Below, piece after piece: positions 61,431 to 64,000 of a DNA stretch of 64,000 nucleotides. The notes below the pieces were generated by a model. It saw nothing but the letters and a program-made list of their open reading frames with translations. It did not search any database and was not told where the DNA came from. The stretch spans positions 85,777 through 149,776 of the forward strand of contig JBMSQB010000002.1 of the NCBI GenBank assembly GCA_049423065.1, given 5' to 3'. The stretch is from SYIM01 sp041182885. GTDB taxonomy: Bacteria; Pseudomonadota; Gammaproteobacteria; Burkholderiales; Burkholderiaceae_E. The translations under genes and the position numbers were made by a program. Numbering within the stretch: the first letter of the stretch is position 1; each line of letters starts with the position of its first letter.

Positions 61431-62324
61431 TCAAGCGCTCGCAGCCTTGCAGGCCTTCCGGATTGAAGCGATCTGCTCACGTATCGCCTCTTGGACGCCC
61501 AGGGCGCCGGCAGCGTCGGACGAAAACCGAACGCCGGCCGACAGGAATCGCAACCGACTTTCCTCTGAAAGCAGGCCGCTCGCCATCTCGGGATGGGGTT
61601 TCTGCCATTCGCTCGCGAGCGACCGCGTCAATTCGACACCGGGAAATTCGAGCGCACTGGCAAGTACGTCTGCTTCGGTGACCAGAAGGGCCATCTCCGC
61701 ACGCGTACCTGAAGCCTTGGCGGAAACCCTGTCACGATGCCACCGGTCATGCACTTGCGCGACGCCGGTCGGATCGGTCAGCAGGACCAGGTGACAGACG
61801 AGGGCCCAGTCCGACGCCGACAGACCGATTCGACGAGCGTGAGGCGCAAAGCGGGCAAGACTCATCTGCTCGATTTCCTGCGGTCCCCGGTTGCACCGCC
61901 CGGGGTGATGGAAATCGTGAACCGTCATCGCAAGCAGGCAGAGCATCTCGAAGCGCGTGAGGCCTGCGCCGGGTGTGCCCAGAAGACTTCGCCTCGCCTT
62001 GATGAGGCTTGCCATGCTCACCAGCGTATCGGCGACATGAAGACGGTTGTGATAAGCGGGCTCTCCAACCCGACGCGCCCGGGCGCGACCAGAAGACTCC
62101 ACCGCGTCGGCACACTCGATCAGCACGCGAGGGACCTCGGCGCGACCATCGATCGCTGATGGCGCATCCAGCCAGGTGAGCACGCCCCGCATGACGGTGC
62201 CAAGGCCGGGCCAGTCGTCGGGCCAGCGGCTTCGCAACTGCCGGTAAGCCTCCACTGCAGCAGCAAGCTCAGGCCGCATGTTGCACCGGCTCGCAACTTG
62301 TGACGGTACGGCAGCCGGCTTCAC
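61431..62324 (-). CDS. Class I (PDEase_I-type) cyclic nucleotide phosphodiesterase
   Basis: 297 residues from a GTG whose last bases overlap the upstream permease stop (GTGA), with GGAG seven bases before; ATG 62279 would give 282. The class I signature is exact: YHNRLHVADT (H92 to D99) and MTVHDFHHPG (H136 to H140), then the third metal aspartate in VTEADVLAS. This is the zinc/magnesium HD-type fold of eukaryotic PDEs, rare in bacteria, which hydrolyse cAMP or cGMP. It converges on the adenylate cyclase gene across 54 bp, so the pair likely controls one second-messenger pool. Confidence 0.88.
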   Translation of the reverse strand: MKPAAVPSQVASRCNMRPELAAAVEAYRQLRSRWPDDWPGLGTVMRGVLTWLDAPSAIDGRAEVPRVLIECADAVESSGRARARRVGEPAYHNRLHVADTLVSMASLIKARRSLLGTPGAGLTRFEMLCLLAMTVHDFHHPGRCNRGPQEIEQMSLARFAPHARRIGLSASDWALVCHLVLLTDPTGVAQVHDRWHRDRVSAKASGTRAEMALLVTEADVLASALEFPGVELTRSLASEWQKPHPEMASGLLSEESRLRFLSAGVRFSSDAAGALGVQEAIREQIASIRKACKAASA

Positions 62325-63664
62325 GCAACCGCTCCACGGCGATCCGGTTGCAAGGCGGAATCAGCTCGGCGCCCGGGCCGAATCCGCCACATCAGCCACA
62401 CCACAATGGCGAGGTTCACCAGGTTCCATGCGATACCGTTCAAGAACGCCGCGTCGTACGAACCGGTCAGGTCGAACACCTGCCCCGACAGCCAGGCACC
62501 CAGCGCCATCCCCACCTGACCGCCCACCATCACGCCTCCGGTTCTCGCACCCACCTGCTCGGGCGGGAAATATTCTCTTACGATGATCGCGTAAGCCGGG
62601 AAGATCCCCCCCTGAAAGAGCCCAAACATCGCCGAGATCACATAGAGCGAGCCCAGCCCGTCGAAAGGCAGAAACAGCGCGAGGGCAATCGCCTGCAGCG
62701 CCGACCCCAGGAGCAAGGTGCGCATCCCGCCGATCTGATCCGAGATCCAGCCCGAAGCAAGCCGACTGACAACGCCAAAGCCCAGCATCAGCGACAGCAT
62801 CTCCGCACCACGTGCGGCGCCGAATCCCAGGTCGGCGCAATAGGCGACGATATGAACCTGCGGCATCGCCATGGCCACGCAGCAACAGACGGCTGCGAAA
62901 AACAGCAACCACTGCGCCCCGAGCGGGGACAGCCCGAATGGACGATCGGAGCTGAGCCCCGGTGCGGCAGCCGACACACCCGCGGGTCCGCCAAGGGAGC
63001 TGATTGCAGGCGGGCGTTGCCGCATGCAAAGGCTCAACCCCACCATACCGAGCCCGCAGATCACTCCCAGCAACGAGAAGGTTGCTCGCCAGCCAAACGC
63101 TTCGATTCCTGCCTGAACCAGGGGCGGCCAGATGGTGCCCGCCAGAAAATTCCCGCTCGCGACCACAGCCACCGCAACTCCCCGGCGACGTTGCCACCAC
63201 AGCCCGGTATCCGCGATCAGTGGCGCAAAGGAACTCCCCATTCCGAGAAAGCCCAGCAGCAGACAGTGCGCCAGCACAAAAACCGCCAGACCCGGCGCAG
63301 CCGCCGCCAGAAGAAACCCGGCCAGCGTACCCACCCCGCCCAGCGCCAGCACCCAGGCGATTCCCCATCGATCAGCCCATCGGCCGCAGAGGTAACCGCC
63401 GGCCCCGAGGCCAATCATCATGACCGTGTAGGCCAGTGCAGCGTCGCCCCGGCCGACGCCGAAATCGCGCTGGACTTCGGGCAACACCACCGGAAGAACA
63501 TACATGGGTGCATTGCCCAACGTTGCGGCGACCAACGCAGCCGCCAGCCGCCAGGCAGCAAAGCGCGAGTCGATCAGCGCGGGGTCGGCGCTGTCATTGA
63601 AGCGACGGCGAGCCGAACCATGCTGCAAAGGCTCAGATGCGCCAGGTGGCTTGATTGAGGGCAT
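62321..63664 (-). CDS. MFS permease, paralogue of the one at 45.7-47.0 kb
   Basis: 447 residues, twelve membrane segments. The segments GLGAGGYLCGRWADRWGIAW, MGSSFAPLIADTGLWWQRRR and FLPFDGLGSLYVISAMFGLF are shared nearly word for word with the earlier copy. It is coupled by a four-base overlap to the phosphodiesterase gene. The substrate is unknown; a carboxylate or aromatic acid is possible from the catabolic setting of the paralogue. Confidence 0.9.
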   Translation of the reverse strand: MPSIKPPGASEPLQHGSARRRFNDSADPALIDSRFAAWRLAAALVAATLGNAPMYVLPVVLPEVQRDFGVGRGDAALAYTVMMIGLGAGGYLCGRWADRWGIAWVLALGGVGTLAGFLLAAAAPGLAVFVLAHCLLLGFLGMGSSFAPLIADTGLWWQRRRGVAVAVVASGNFLAGTIWPPLVQAGIEAFGWRATFSLLGVICGLGMVGLSLCMRQRPPAISSLGGPAGVSAAAPGLSSDRPFGLSPLGAQWLLFFAAVCCCVAMAMPQVHIVAYCADLGFGAARGAEMLSLMLGFGVVSRLASGWISDQIGGMRTLLLGSALQAIALALFLPFDGLGSLYVISAMFGLFQGGIFPAYAIIVREYFPPEQVGARTGGVMVGGQVGMALGAWLSGQVFDLTGSYDAAFLNGIAWNLVNLAIVVWLMWRIRPGRRADSALQPDRRGAVA

Positions 63665-63768
63665 GCGGGATTATGACTGCCTGGATCCCGTTATCCCACC
63701 TGATTGTGCGGTCGAGACCATCCAGAATAGAGTCTTGGCCAATCCCCCCAGACATGCAGAGGTGCCCG

Positions 63769-64000
63769 ATGAACGAATTCCCTCCACAGCTGGTTGCCCA
63801 CGAAGAAGCCGCCAACCATGGCAATCCTTCGGGAAGCGAGCTGACGCAGATCGAGATCGATCAGCGCGTCTACGATCTTTATGACGAGTATTGTCACGGC
63901 CGGATCGACCGGCGCACCTTCCTATCGCTCGCGGCCACGGTCACAGTCGGCGGTCTGGCGATGGCGCAGGCGTTGCTGCCGCGTTATGTCCAGGCGCAGA
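63769..64000 (+). CDS. Exported dienelactone-hydrolase-like protein, N-terminal part
   Basis: The first 77 residues are visible; the gene runs off the window. A leader of about 45 residues (VYDLYDEYCHGRIDRRTFLS) ends in a twin-arginine signal (RRTFLSLAATVTVGGLAMAQ) and a cleavage-like AQA. This layout, with YDLYDxYCHGxIDRRxFL before the signal, is what I know from dienelactone hydrolases of the YghX type. AGAGG lies six bases before the ATG. Catalytic residues lie beyond the window. Confidence 0.7.
   Translation, partial: MNEFPPQLVAHEEAANHGNPSGSELTQIEIDQRVYDLYDEYCHGRIDRRTFLSLAATVTVGGLAMAQALLPRYVQAQ

Overview
The window is high-GC, densely packed bacterial chromosome. The gene families present (a tripartite-tricarboxylate 'Bug' receptor, TRAP and BMP transporters, glnE divergent from a yhdP/tldD pair, a CHCC zinc-finger gene next to ilvE) suggest a betaproteobacterium, most likely Burkholderiales. 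The genus cannot be told from sequence alone. No rRNA, tRNA, CRISPR array, insertion sequence or prophage gene was seen.

Layout. 1-7.4 kb: the end of a DMT permease, an intergenic scar holding two decayed copies of sequences found elsewhere in the window, a tandem glycine riboswitch, the glycine-cleavage genes gcvH-gcvP-gcvT, then two type II toxin-antitoxin modules back to back. 7.4-18.2 kb: a D-2-hydroxyacid (glycolate/D-lactate type) FAD dehydrogenase, an NMT1/SsuA-type ABC importer, a BMP-type nucleoside-like ABC importer ending in a cobalamin adenosyltransferase, and a DAHP synthase preceded by a Phe/Tyr-rich leader peptide and terminator. 18.4-23.4 kb: 2-oxoacid dehydrogenase E1 alpha and beta and a complete TRAP transporter. 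23.4-37.5 kb: mostly housekeeping genes (tldD, yhdP-like, glnE, azlCD, an MFS permease, ilvE, a zinc-finger protein, an NTF2-like protein, a YheT-type hydrolase, a DUF2946-like protein).

37.6-47.0 kb: a winged-helix regulator with an inverted repeat just upstream of its start, an orphan oligopeptide-type binding protein, and a five-gene minus-strand operon (MFS, Bug receptor, MFS, acyl-CoA ligase, Baeyer-Villiger-type monooxygenase) that looks like ketone or aromatic catabolism. 47-53.5 kb: a TonB-C-terminal-like fragment, a HiPIP, an isocitrate/isopropylmalate-dehydrogenase-family enzyme, and a two-permease ABC importer with an odd cytoplasmic binding-protein homologue.

53.5-59.1 kb is the most unusual part: a NodU/CmcH-type O-carbamoyltransferase, three different predicted 2-oxoglutarate/Fe(II) oxygenases, two paralogous GNAT acetyltransferases of identical length and one small helical DUF6447-like protein. 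The genes largely alternate in strand, with touching or overlapping 3' ends. This looks like a small modification or biosynthetic system that I cannot match to a described one. It is followed by a membrane class III adenylate cyclase and, convergently, a class I (eukaryote-type) cyclic-nucleotide phosphodiesterase. The window ends with an MFS permease paralogous to the one at 45.7-47.0 kb and the beginning of an exported dienelactone-hydrolase-like protein.
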